From Anaspis maculata (Eukaryota > Arthropoda > Insecta > Coleoptera > Scraptiidae): DNA of 64,000 nucleotides. Made by a program: the position numbers and the translations under genes. The notes under the pieces were generated by a model. The model had not been told where the DNA came from, searched no databases, and was given only the letters and a program-made list of their open reading frames with translations. Positions 48,601 through 56,738 of the stretch are shown here, piece after piece (position 1 is the first letter of the stretch; the number at the start of each line of letters is the position of its first letter). The DNA lies in contig OX421963.1 in NCBI GenBank assembly GCA_949128115.1, positions 35,261,979 to 35,325,978 on the forward strand, in the 5' to 3' direction.

Positions 48601-51600
48601 TACTATTTTGTTGCTACAAATATATGACTAGAACGACAAATTCAGAAATTCCCTAGCAACCTAATCACTTGTCCTAGATTTCTAGTATGAAAATATGACG
48701 AAAATAGTACCGTCTCAGGCTTCAGTTTTGCCAAACAATAAACTTTATAGATAACAAAGCGTTCATTCGCGGAGTTACATGTCCAACAATAGTTACCAGA
48801 CGTTCAAAAAAACACGCCATATTTTAAAATTATTTATTCATGTTTTATAATCAATTAAACAATGACCGCAACGTCGTGCCAGTGACCACATATGCGACGC
48901 GACACTAGTCATGTACCCCAACTTTGATAGCGCTCCGCAGCTAAGTCGACAAAGATGCATACATGAAATCACGGCATTTTCTATGGATGATTTAATCCTC
49001 TACAAGCTAGTTTGTTCAGATTTTCCATATTTATTACGTTTATTTCAGTATTCAATGAGGAAGCTGGGAGTGCAAATCGCTATTTTCCAACTTTTTCTTT
49101 TTTTCTTAGATTTTCCGAAACGATGTGAAATGGAACTTTGATTTTTTAGAACCAGTTTTTCATTCTCTACATTGTTATATTTTTTTCATCGAGTCTGGGA
49201 TTTATGTAAGTTTTCCAGAAGAACCACTTCATTAACAGGATTGTCGCGCAACTTCGGACGTGGTTCACGGCTAAACTAGAAGAGCTAATAATTGGCCTCG
49301 AAGATTTTCTAGTGGAGCATTCAACTCTCTACAACTTTGTCGCTCACAATTTTCGGATATCTCTTGTCGTTCTCGCAGGATTCAAGAAGGAAGGTCATGC
49401 GGACAGTTCTTCCACTTCACTAGACCGGCGCGCAACTTTGACTGCCATTAACGGCTGAAATGAACAAGTTAGACATATGTTCCCGGGGACTTTTTTGTAG
49501 ATTATTGAATTCCCTACAACTTTGTCCCTGACAGTTTTCACACATTTCTCACCGTTCTTTCACCTTTTCAAGAAAAAGACCGCGGCGCATGTTTTTCCAT
49601 CTTCTCCATTTTTTCCATGGTTCCCGGGATGGCTGGAAATGAAACTTTGGTTTTTCCTATTCAGTTTTTTATTCTTTAAGTCGCTATATTTTTTCATCCT
49701 GCCCTCAATTAGTTCCAACTTTGGCATAAAAATCGCCTCATTTTACTGGACTATCAAGGGAATGTAGTTTGCGGACACGAGCTTTGGCGAGTGTGTCGTA
49801 AAAGCATCCGAATCAGCAATGGCCATTATTACAGAAGAGTAGAATACAATGCTTTAGTCAATTGATAGAAGTATTGTAAAATATGCACAATGGGGTAATA
49901 TCCATTTCTTTAATTCGTAATCTGGAGCTGAACACTAACTACACTCCTTGATAATTATGTGGTGGTATTCATTTCACTTTGATCATAATAAGGCGGGGAA
50001 AAATCGCAAAAAAGACGCGGGGGCCCTCGCGATGGAGTGGCGTCATCAGGTGATACCCTATTTAGCAACATTCGCTTGGGGCGCGATGATAACGAATAAT
50101 ACAGGTTTCCTCAAAAGAGAGATGGAGAATCCGCGCAGCTGTTTTCGGCACGTTCTGCGCACAGTGTGCCATGAGTGATCGCGCCATTTGTATTTACATT
50201 GCTCCGCCGTGTTAAAAGTGCATTTTATTTTTTTAATTTTGAAGCCAACCATGCTGGGAAAGTCGCTCAGAAATACAACGAACTTCTCAATGAATATTGC
50301 AAATGAATATTCTGCAGAAAAGAATTTGCCAAAGAGGCATTTGATGCGCGTATACAACTATTTTTGTAATGGATATATCAACGATATATGGACGTGCGCA
50401 GGAAGCACAAGGCCGCTATTCTTGAATCGTGTGAGAAAAGTCCCTGGGAGTATTATATAATCCGTACCACATTTCTGTAGCGAAAGTTGCCTAAAAACCA
50501 CGATTTTAGGCAACATTCGCTACATAAGTGTACTGCGGAATGTATTTTACTCCCAGGAACTTTTCTCACACGATTCAAGAATAGCGGCCCAGGTAAATGC
50601 TTGTCCCATGTCCCACTTTTGATATTTTTTATGGTGTATTATGGCCATCACTATAAATTTGAAGTGTTTGATGCAAAAATGTGGCCAAGTGTACCCTTGA
50701 ATTAATGATACTTGATGAACTAAGCAGGAAGCTCCCTACTGTTATAACGCTGAAAGGCTTGTGGTTCTTTCTGCTTCTTCCGAGTGTCACGTCGTATTTT
50801 ATGGATCCATGCTTAAGGACACATTCGCTGTATAACTTGTGGACTTGCATAGCGGCCCACAACATTTACTTTCCATAACTACTTGTGAAAACAGTATAAA
50901 TACCAATAATAACACAATCAAAACACACGTTCGGCTTATGGAATCGGGGCAATGTTGGCACACTAGGACTGCGACGATTTACTGCGTAATCGAACGTGAC
51001 GTCACGGGCCAGAAAGAGACGCTCAATTTAGGAAACCTGTATAAGTAACTCGGCGGTTATTATTTGTTATGGACAGCGGTTTTGAAGAGGAGAACTCAAT
51101 TTGCCTGGTGTTGACTACGACATTGTGGATACGTTCTATTGCCGTCCATTAGTTTAAAATATTGCCAGTTTTCACAATGAATTTCCAGCTGTCGACAAGA
51201 GTTATGTTTTATCAAGTTTAGTGTTGCTCCCAGAAGTATTCGAAAATAATTGGTATTTTTAAGTATTTTTACAACTGGCAACAAAATGATCTGAGCGAAG
51301 TCTCGTTTTTCGAAAATTCGCAGACTGGAACAAGTGTTTGCGCACCTCCAAGTTTTTTGGCACCGATACAAATAGTTTTTTCAGTGCAGATTCTTTGATA
51401 ATGTAGCAACCAGCAATAAAACACGTCTTGGCCTTACTCGTAATCATTGTTATAAAAATGAGGGCAAACCGTGAACGTGAAAGAACAAATAACCGTAGGT
51501 ACTTGTTTGCAGTCAGAGCTAGCTGATAGTTGACAACTGGTTTGAAAGTTTGAAACAGAAATTCTTTGTTGCTATTGTGACTCAGGCAAGGTTGCCTAAT

Positions 51601-52776
51601 TGTTATAAAACTGATGACGTTACTGGATTATCTATTCAAACAAAACCGTCCCATCCTGCTTTTTTGCAAAAAAAATTCACAGCCTCATCCTGATATTCTC
51701 AGTAAAATAAACTATCACATGCTTATTAGGGGATCTCAATACATAAAATAAATAACTAGATAGTCAAATTTTCGAAATTGGATTATACCCCATTGAATAG
51801 GTACATTAAATTACCCTTTCCCAGAACATGGAACTGTAAGCCTCATAGGTGACTATCACTAAGATAACCACATGGAAAACGGAAACGAAAACTCCCATGG
51901 CAATGGCCACATAGTTTGAGAAGTTCAAGAAGACATAACAGCTGATTATCAAGTGAGTGGTGTATGCCGGTCGAAAAGTAGTAGTGATGGTGGCATCTGC
52001 CTTGTAGTAGAACGGTATGAAGGCATTTGTGAAAAAAACGGCCACGAAAATCGTGACTGCAAACGGTCTTAACAATTTTGGACAGCGTCTGACATAGGAA
52101 TCGGTTAGAACCAAAATTAAAATGGACAGCGAGGCAACTAGAGCGTACAGTATGAGGTCTGCTACAATTTCGTCTAGATGCGACTGGAAAGAAAAACATC
52201 ATTAGGTATAGATTCACCCTAAAGTAATAAGGTAGCGTCCATGACACTTGAGGGACACATTATAAATTTTTTTTACAACCACGAAACAAACTGTGTTGCC
52301 TTCTACTCACGATTATTAGTCCCGACCGAGGGAGAAATTACGATCACACTTATGGTTTCTTTGCAGTTGAATGGTTTACGTCGTACTGCTCTTCTTTGCG
52401 GTGCTCATCTCTGGCCTACGCACAACATTGCATTCTCTTTGAACGTGTTGTTCCTTCATTGATTTTTTTGCAAAAATTCCTAGATAATCCGCAAATTTTA
52501 TTTTAAATTATCATTCCGCACGCCATTCTGAGTGATTTGCCTATTTTTTCGTTTCGACTTGCGTGTGTCCCTTAAGTGTCATGGACCCATAAGGTATGTA
52601 TATTCACATACACCGACAAGAAACACACTACTTACATATTCCAAAGCTAGCAATATTATTAGGTGAGATGTGACTAGAATTATTTGCAGTGAAAGGAACT
52701 GTGAAAAGTATCCATGGGCTATCCTTTCTGTATACCTATGGAATAAATTATGCAGCTGAAGGGCTTCAAATTGTTC
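34720..52776 (-). CDS. Transmembrane adenylate cyclase, ACX-like, at least 16 exons
   Basis: The protein makes cyclic AMP from ATP at the plasma membrane. Exons, in reading order: 52776-52636, 52183-51815, 42353-42204, 41309-41191, 41041-40757, 40693-40544, 40484-40373, 40312-39804, 39747-39580, 39518-39274, 39217-39101, 36862-36719, 36658-36439, 35604-35441, 35385-35160, 35000-34720. They give about 1130 aa, normal for class III membrane cyclases: hydrophobic block 1, C1, C1b, hydrophobic block 2, C2. The true first exon is upstream of 52776 and unresolved. C2 reads LYDIWGDPVNMASRMDTTG. The WGDPVN form and C-terminus resemble insect ACX-type rather than rutabaga-type cyclases; this paralogue call is inference. 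The 9.5-kb intron 51814-42354 is full of palindromic elements. Convergent with TMX1. Confidence 0.92.
37205..38335. mobile_element. 1.1-kb foldback element with a decayed ORF
   Basis: TATACGTTGTTTCAGAAATA TTGCTATCCCAGTAGG (about 37208-37243) pairs with CCTACTGGGATAGCAATCAA TCTGAAACAACGTATA (about 38296-38331), inside a cyclase intron. Within it a minus-strand frame at 38052-37726 includes FDYLIIFTPCVGIQFVYLRE and IPTMQLPTFSALLQSLV, then TVKRILAKRSQ; a plus-strand frame 37340-37572 includes LKKDTCSFDVEPSLFPIS. Neither is assigned. The IPT..LPT..ALLQ pattern is vaguely like the IPPT..AL block of the CXC-family protein at 25990, too weak to claim. Confidence 0.5.
38345..39100 (-). other. Cyclase intron segment, unassigned
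   Basis: About 38355-38400 is a copy of the CACCACAATACTTTCCCGAC-type repeat (see 31505-33515). About 38640-38880 is locally GC-rich, with CpGs and a plus-strand frame ending KMMPKRPRARPVLCKRE; it looks like an inserted gene fragment or CpG-rich repeat but is not recognised. Confidence 0.3.
39804..40312 (-). CDS. Cyclase C1b linker exon
   Basis: A single 509-base exon of low sequence complexity, rich in S, N, R and G (NGNNGIILSNLRSSNNGS, AVGDGDGDQRRDTIYSRRNP) and ending in a charged helical segment (RYEERLAETNKELEDNIENM). It joins in phase with the C1a end and with 39747-39580 (QWFKGTDLNPLFLFFKNL), which leads into hydrophobic block 2. C1b is the most variable region of membrane cyclases and often regulatory; no known motif is recognised. 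Confidence 0.8.
40373..42353 (-). CDS. Cyclase C1 catalytic half
   Basis: Exon 42353-42204 is the linker (IVSDAIYLACVNGLGIYFRY...CVESTFQLKFEEEQA). Exon 41309-41191 gives NQLMSSIIPKHIIDRVRRDI. Exon 41041-40757 gives DNVTILFADIVNYTEM and RIKFLGDCYYCVAGLPPDP, with both metal-binding aspartates of a class III cyclase C1 (FADI and LGDC). Exons 40693-40544 and 40484-40373 give NIDMRIGIHTGKIISG, KWQYDVWSNDVDIANKMET, CPGKVHVTHKTKSLLQ and ESTYLISPPV, the end of C1a. All key C1 residues I can place are intact. Confidence 0.93.
41400..42200 (-). other. Cyclase intron, nothing recognised
   Basis: No hairpin, tandem repeat or coding segment was identified in this part of the intron between 42204 and 41309. 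Confidence 0.4.
42497..45449. mobile_element. 2.95-kb palindromic foldback element
   Basis: TACAGGGTGACCACGCGAGT pairs with TCTCGCGTGATCACCCTGTA at the two ends. Inward landmarks pair in order: TACCGGGTGATCATATGAAA with TTTCAAATGATCACCCGCTA; CCTGGCTGGAAACTAGC with GCTAGTTTCCAGCCAGG; TACAGGGTGTACTGAGGGAA with CCCGTAGTACACCCTGTA; down to a centre near 44030 within ATTATATACTAAGGGATCA. The arms are near 1.45 kb and leave almost no loop, with perhaps 85% identity by eye. It is non-coding; mirrored open frames in both arms (43400-43588 minus, 44481-44735 plus) are a product of the symmetry. Lies in the 9.5-kb cyclase intron. Confidence 0.85.
45645..45762. repeat. 118-bp hairpin with central CACGTG
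   Basis: AGTATGTTCAACGCTAGTGT GATTCTAGT pairs with ACTAGAATCACACTAGGGTT GAACGTACT. The loop contains CGTCACGTGACG, a perfect 12-base palindrome. Small MITE inside the cyclase intron. Confidence 0.8.
46328..47706 (-). pseudogene. 5'-truncated LINE with intact target duplication
   Basis: On the minus strand it encodes the C-terminal part of a non-LTR ORF2: FPLIMTRERYPRICFDRL, WKHLTHESLRDNRLGLISAL, an in-frame TAA at 46941-46943, then HKLFEEDLRCIHASDHKIF, LMLRTNMYLTRFIAQLRLA and the terminal zinc-finger ELCTVCNLNEPENLRHIFFS CPIY, stopping at 46515. The 3' tail is AATAAATTATTATTATATTA. CTGTTGATAAAGTGG (46313-46327) and CTGTTGATGAAGTGG (47707-47721) flank it, a 15-bp target duplication with one difference. 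A MITE (47142-47628) splits it. The minus-strand frame LLLFIFKSCLNWLSNILRHF at 47630-47700 is probably the same ORF before the MITE. Confidence 0.8.
47142..47628. mobile_element. 487-bp MITE nested in the LINE
   Basis: TTTGCCGCGAGGCACCGTT (47142-47160) pairs with AACGGTGCCTCGCGGCAAA (47609-47627), a perfect 19-bp terminal inverted repeat. Just inside lie GAACCGCAGCGGTTCC and CGCAGCGG. No transposase. The LINE frame reads up to the element on both sides, so the MITE arrived after the LINE. Confidence 0.8.
48142..48322 (-). pseudogene. CXC-domain exon in the palindrome loop, broken
   Basis: Read on the minus strand after a TTTCCTACAG| acceptor-like site: CLINFEKLCECRKADLKCTK FCHHRGGATCSDASC, then a run of aspartates and a stop at 48142-48144. 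The spacing C-x-C-R-K-A-x-L-x-C-T-x-x-C is the C-terminal half of a tesmin/TSO1-type CXC motif, like KRCGCFKAGLPCTSLCKC at 26480. Immediately upstream on the same strand, in another frame, is CPPEQWGWKLN...LLMPIRTQ, reminiscent of the tryptophan-rich stretch that precedes the cysteines in this family, then a TGA. A frameshift and stop make it a likely pseudogene, unless an intron removes them. Confidence 0.55.
49860..50620 (+). pseudogene. Decayed coding segment, unassigned
   Basis: A plus-strand frame at about 50252-50470 reads AGKVAQKYNELLNEYCK, stop, IFCRKEFAKEAFDARIQLFL, stop, WIYQRYMDVRRKHKAAILES, CEKSPWEYYII. The composition is strongly protein-like and continuous in one frame except for two stops, so it looks like a dead gene or element ORF. 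The family is not recognised. Its end (from KAAILESC) forms the left arm of the hairpin at 50411-50589. 49980-50170 is GC-richer but otherwise unassigned. Confidence 0.4.
50411..50589. repeat. 179-bp hairpin
   Basis: GGCCGCTATTCTTGAATCGT GTGAGAAAAGTCCCTGGGAG TA pairs with TACTCCCAGGAACTTTTCTC ACACGATTCAAGAATAGCGG CC. An inner pair GTAGCGAAAGTTGCCTAAAA/TTTTAGGCAACATTCGCTAC completes the stem. The left arm overlaps the decayed coding segment above. Confidence 0.85.
50630..51814 (-). other. Cyclase intron, weak open frame only
   Basis: A 78-codon minus-strand frame (50865-50629) beginning MLWAAMQVHKLYSECVLKHG has protein-like composition but no recognised family and no conserved context. The rest shows no clear repeat or gene. 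Confidence 0.3.
51815..52776 (-). CDS. Cyclase N-terminal exons, first hydrophobic block
   Basis: Exon 52776-52636 encodes EQFEALQLHNLFHRYTERIA followed by a membrane span (LQIILVTSHLIILLALEY). Exon 52183-51815 encodes SHLDEIVADLILYALVAS, then further spans around LILVLT, LLRPFAVTIFVAVFFTNAFI, THLIISCYVFLNF and AIAMGVFVSVFHVVILVIV, ending SSMFWER. Together these give most of the six-helix block expected before C1. A frame beginning MEILGLSWVSSMKQWEYS at 52916-52720 overlaps the first exon but in a different frame, so it was not adopted as the start. Confidence 0.85.
52235..52588. mobile_element. 354-bp TIR element with perfect 8-bp target duplication
   Basis: ATAAGGTA occurs at 52227-52234 and again at 52589-52596. 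Between them the element starts GCGTCCATGACACTTGAGGG ACACA and ends TGTGTCCCTTAAGTGTCATG GACCC, a 25-bp terminal inverted repeat with two mismatches. The 8-bp duplication points to hAT-type (or P-type) transposition. There is no transposase. It sits in the intron between the first two identified cyclase exons. Confidence 0.9.
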
Positions 52777-52919
52777 CTGAAAACAAAATTTGAAAATAGA
52801 ATCGATATTTTAAAGGAACAAGAGTACTCAAGTACAACATGTAATAGCACTTCATATTTAATAGAGTATTCCCACTGTTTCATGCTGGATACCCAACTAA
52901 GGCCCAATATTTCCATCTC

Positions 52920-54130
52920 TAGTTAACTTTAACCGAAAGATGAATGACATAGTAACGATTATTGAAACAACAGTATCTATGGCATTGGACCTCAAGCTAA
53001 CTCTTGAGCTAACTTAAGGGCTGCTTAAGGGTAGAGTTAACCTGGGATAGAAATACTGGGCCTCAAAAGCTATCCATTTGATTGGTAAATTTCTACAGTG
53101 CTTCAAACCAAGCAATCTGATGCCAATTTAGTACACAAGAGTACATACCTACTTACAAGCTCTTCTTGTAATAATTCAAAAATATGCAATTTGGTCTTGC
53201 AGTTCTAATTTTTCTACTCAACACATTTTCGACACTTTTTTGTGGAGGGTGAAGTTTTTGTTTTTGTTTGATCTGGGCAGCTGGGCTAGACAAGCCCTGT
53301 TAATCCTGTTATTGAATGAAAGTTTGAGTCATGTTTGAGTATTTACTTTCGCCAAATTATTCTCACATTTTACCAACTTTCACTGAATTGTGCTTGAAAT
53401 TTGAAAAATATTCCTTGAAAAAACCGTGAAAAGAAAAGACACACTCTTTGGCTGAAAGCTTGAATCAGAATTTAGTTATTTACCTCTGATTTCACTGCTT
53501 CACAGAAGTTTCTCCGACAGAAGTCTCATGGCAAGACGTCAGATTTGACGTGAGAAATGACAAGTTTTTTTAAATGTGTCAAACTGTTGCAGCATTCCGA
53601 CACTGAATTCCCCAAATACATTTTTTTAAACATCAAAGTAATGGACTAAACACTCTTGGTGTTATTTCACTGTCACCACAGACATGTTCAGGTTCAGGTC
53701 GCCTCTGGACCTTATGTATGGCCTCTGGTTCTCAGTTAGTTCTGTCATCCGTGGTTCTGTCAGAGGAAGTATGGTAGTCAAAGTTTCTGGCCCTGGTTCT
53801 GTATCTGGTGTTATTCTGGGTTGTGGTACAACTGATACCTTTCATCAGTTTGACAGTTGATAGCGCTGGCGACCATTCACAGATGACAGAGACAGATAGA
53901 TATGAGTTGGGTAGGGTGCTTTCAGCCGACACTGCCTTCGCGCGACACAGTTTTTACGGTTAGACTATTGGTAGTGCTGCGTGGTTTTGGGCCGAAATTT
54001 AGCGGGAAATTTAAACATGTAATCACTATTGCAAGAGGCGGCAACAACGCAAGGTGGAATATCCTTAGGTGGAATCAGGGGTGGAATGGAATGTCGCGCG
54101 AAAGCATTGCTACCTTCGCATGTTTGAGCT
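52920..54130 (-). other. Upstream side of cyclase, first exon not found
   Basis: The missing 5' exon(s) of the cyclase should lie here. 53690-53830 has a TTCTG/TCTGG-rich low-complexity stretch (GGTTCTGTCAGAGG, CTGGTTCTGTATCTGG). No coding exon could be joined to 52776 in phase. Confidence 0.35.
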
Positions 54131-54132
54131 AC

Positions 54133-54956
54133 TATAGGCGATTTACATTTAAAAAACGCCACCTGGTGTAAAGCTCGGTACTTGATCGTCGAGGACGTTT
54201 TTGCGAGGAAAAAATACTCCGACGTCTAGTAGCTTAGGTGGGCACTAGTGGATACCTGTAATACCCACATATTGACTTGGAAATTTGACAAGTAGAAATA
54301 ATCTGAAAAAGGGGTTTGCATTTGTGTCTCTTATTTCATGTTATGGTTAACGTATTCAGCAGGTTTGTAGTACCTAGATCTAGCTCCAGAGGTGCGCAGC
54401 TGAAAGACTACGCCCCCAGCAATGCACTACATTATTGCGATAAAAAAAAACAACGTTTACGTCGCGAACACAGAGGTAGCTACGGCGAGCTTGTTAGAAT
54501 GAAAAATGCGGATCTCCAGCTGAAGTCGAAGCAGGAAATCTTTAGAAAAAAGCGAGGAAAAAAGGTAGGTGGTGGTTAAGTCTGCACGGCCAGCCCGAGG
54601 TGATTTTTTCTTGGCTGGCAGGCTGGTCGACGGGCTTGTGTGCTTCCATTCGTGCGGGTGACAGAGTCTGTTGCTCTTCCTTGGGCGGAAGCTATGGATG
54701 ATTTAGAGAAAGGTCTGCGACGACGCTGGTCATCAACATGGGGCCCAATAACGAGCCTATGGGGTCCCAAGGGTTCACAGGAACGAAAGTTTGCTTGTAG
54801 CGTACTGCACAAGACAGCAAAGTGACAGTTTTGACATGCCACCAATTGACGTAACCACCGCCGTTGACGCACGGCAACTTAGACCAGTTCTAAAAATTAA
54901 TTCCCTAAAACTTCCTCGACGAAACGGCCATTTTCCCCAATAAGGTCAATCGCCTA
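54133..54956 (-). mobile_element. 830-bp TIR element, copy 2
   Basis: Starts TATAGGCGATTTACATTT and ends GACCTTATTGGGGAAAA...reversed as CCCCAATAAGGTCAATCGCC TA. It is the inverted equivalent of 12005-12831, about 95% alike by eye over its length. The minus-strand open segment of copy 1 is here on the plus strand (54375-54563), again bounded by TTGTAG and GTAGGTGG-type splice signals, with residues LRREHRGSYGELVRMKNADL QLKSKQEIFRKKRGKK in an intact frame. Its right end touches the Tc1-like element at 54957. Confidence 0.8.
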
Positions 54957-55715
54957 TTGTAGACAAAAAAAGCTGAACGACAGATGAATGACTTTTCAAA
55001 TTTTTGACCTGTGAATCAGCTTTACTGTCATCAAGAATATGCCAACCATAACCAATAATGCTTTGTCACTTTCTGTGTCAAACGTGACAGAAGGTTCATG
55101 AATCTGTTAAGGTGCAAATTATGCCTCTTGTGGAGAGTAGTATCATGTGCAAGACGCCAAGACGGTAGCAGACCTTCTCAGTAACAGAAAAGGGACGGTC
55201 TACAACGTTATGTGCAGGTGGCGGAAAAATTCAACGCTGACACGGCAACCAGGTTCTGGCAGACGCAAAGCTACCACCGAAGCCGAAGATCAAGCATTGA
55301 TCCAAATGGTCTATGTCCAGATCACGGTATGTCCAGATGCTAGAGGACGATTCGTTCGCCAATGTTCGACATGCTGCGAGCCCCTTAAATTTCCCTACAA
55401 GCAAAAGGCAACGGACCGCCATTGCCATGTACTCGTAGCATATTACATGAAATCAACCAACACGAAGTCACCGTGTGGCGGGTTTGTGTTGCTACAGTGA
55501 GTAGAAATCTCGGTGGAAATAATCCATTTTTATCTTCACCTTCTTCTACTCCTGGTCCATAGCTACAAAGAAACCAAAGACACAACTGACGTTGTCTTGT
55601 GACTGAAAAAATCACTGGCATTTTGTCTTGGGTTTGTCAAAAATGATAATCCTAAAGGGCCTTTCACAAAATTTGAAAAGTCATTCATCTGTCGTTCAGC
55701 TTTTTTTGTCTACAA
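54957..55715 (+). mobile_element. 759-bp Tc1/mariner-like derivative
   Basis: TTGTAGACAAAAAAAGCTGA ACGACAGATG pairs with CATCTGTCGTTCAGCTTTTT TTGTCTACAA. TA flanks both ends (54955-54956 and 55716-55717), the target duplication of the Tc1/mariner superfamily. The interior keeps only a transposase fragment. It inserted at the TA ending the neighbouring 830-bp element. Confidence 0.85.
55147..55425 (+). pseudogene. Tc1-like transposase remnant, DNA-binding part
   Basis: One frame gives VQDAKTVADLLSNRKGTVYN, VMCRWRKNSTLTRQPGSGRR, KATTEAEDQALIQMV, the helix-turn-helix and GR(R/P)R-type linker of a Tc1-family transposase. After a frameshift near 55310 it continues SRSRYVQMLEDDSFANVRHA ASPLNFPTSKRQRTAIAMYS to a stop. 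The catalytic DDE/DDD domain is absent, so the element cannot mobilise itself. Confidence 0.7.
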
Positions 55716-55719
55716 TAGT

Positions 55720-56730
55720 AGGTCTGCACGGGGGCATATTCGCAGAAATTTGGCGATAAATCGCTGAAACTTCATTATTATCATTGCCGTTTTCAAAAAG
55801 AGCGGCATCGTATATCACCAAATTTGAGCGATAAGTAACAGAATGTCCAGAAAATGACGGAAAGCCTCTCCAGTACGTCGTAAGCGACCCTTAAGGGAAT
55901 TCCGAAGAAATGTTAGAAAAATTCTACGATCTTTTTCTAGTTTTGTTAATACAAAAGATTTCAGTTCACTGTTGACGGCAGCCTTAATTCAGCATGAGCT
56001 CTGGTTCATCAACATCATCTATCAACTTGCCAAATTCCTAAAGAATCCAACCAGTAGCGTAGAAATTATGGGGGGTCACGCTAAGGCAACTTTTCTTCAG
56101 ATATTGCTTCTAAATTATTGACCCCCGTAGCTCCGACGCCACTGGCTGGATTCTTTCAAAATTTGGCAGGTCGGTAGATAGATCCGACAAACCAATCTAT
56201 GGTAAATTCGAGTTAATTTTGTCAGAACCTTCCTGAGTTATGAATTTTTGGAATCCGAAAAAAAGTGAATAACTTTGAAGGGCTGTAACTTCCGTCATTA
56301 GGCCGAACTTTGCAAAATGGTATACATATAGGTTTTCGTCATATACTGCCTTCCTAGAAAACTAGAGACTAGATCCACTCTCACAATTCCATAAGGCAGA
56401 GAATGGTGGTAGAATGGTTACTGTAAAATGTGCGATTTCAGTCGACCCTTTTATCGCCAAGAACCGAAAATAATTATAATTTTATTATTAAAAATAGACG
56501 TCAAAATTTTATGATGCAGTTTTTGACATAAGCAGAAATTTGTGAAATTGGGAATCTCATAGCTGGATAATGATCTTCATTTTCAAGATTCCACTACACC
56601 AGGCAGCCTATTTCTAGCAGTAAGTTGCTACTCGCCCTCTGAAAATCCCGTCCGCTCACTTAGTTACAGTGAAATGATCAATATTATTAAAAAAAATTAA
56701 ATCACGAGCATCTCCATCCTCTGTTCCATA
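55720..56730. other. No gene recognised
   Basis: Between the Tc1-like derivative and the hAT element. Short inverted words such as TAGCGTAGAAATTATGGGGGT and ACCCCCGTAGCTCCGACGCCA (about 56055 and 56120) suggest an old hairpin repeat, but no gene is seen. Confidence 0.4.
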
Positions 56731-56738
56731 ATTCCAAA

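Larger units (their letters stand above)
45800..49760. mobile_element. Composite palindromic element with a CXC exon
   Basis: The outer arms pair TAGTCCAGTAAAATAAGG... with ...CATTTTACTGGACTA and GGGAAACATGGAAAAAAATG GAGAAGATGG with CCATCTTCTCCATTTTTTCC ATGG (about 45803-46327 against 49205-49757). The left arm is interrupted by a LINE (46328-47706) and resumes at 47722 to about 48115, pairing with about 48840-49205 (CATATGTGGTC...GCACGACGTTGCGG against CCGCAACGTCGTGCCAGTGA CCACATATG). Arms total about 0.92 kb; the loop is about 48115-48840. Flanking segments 45536-45612 and 49779-49855 (GAGCTTTGGCGAGTG, AAGAGTAGAATAC) are direct, not inverted, repeats. Confidence 0.75.

Noticed and set aside
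47736..49141. Frames beginning MYPNFDS in both arms of the composite palindrome
   Set aside because: Mirrored products of the inverted arms, with different downstream breaks, so not independent coding evidence.
52719..52916. MEILGLSWVSSMKQWEYS as the cyclase start
   Set aside because: It overlaps the exon at 52776-52636 in a different frame, and no donor joins it in phase to that exon.
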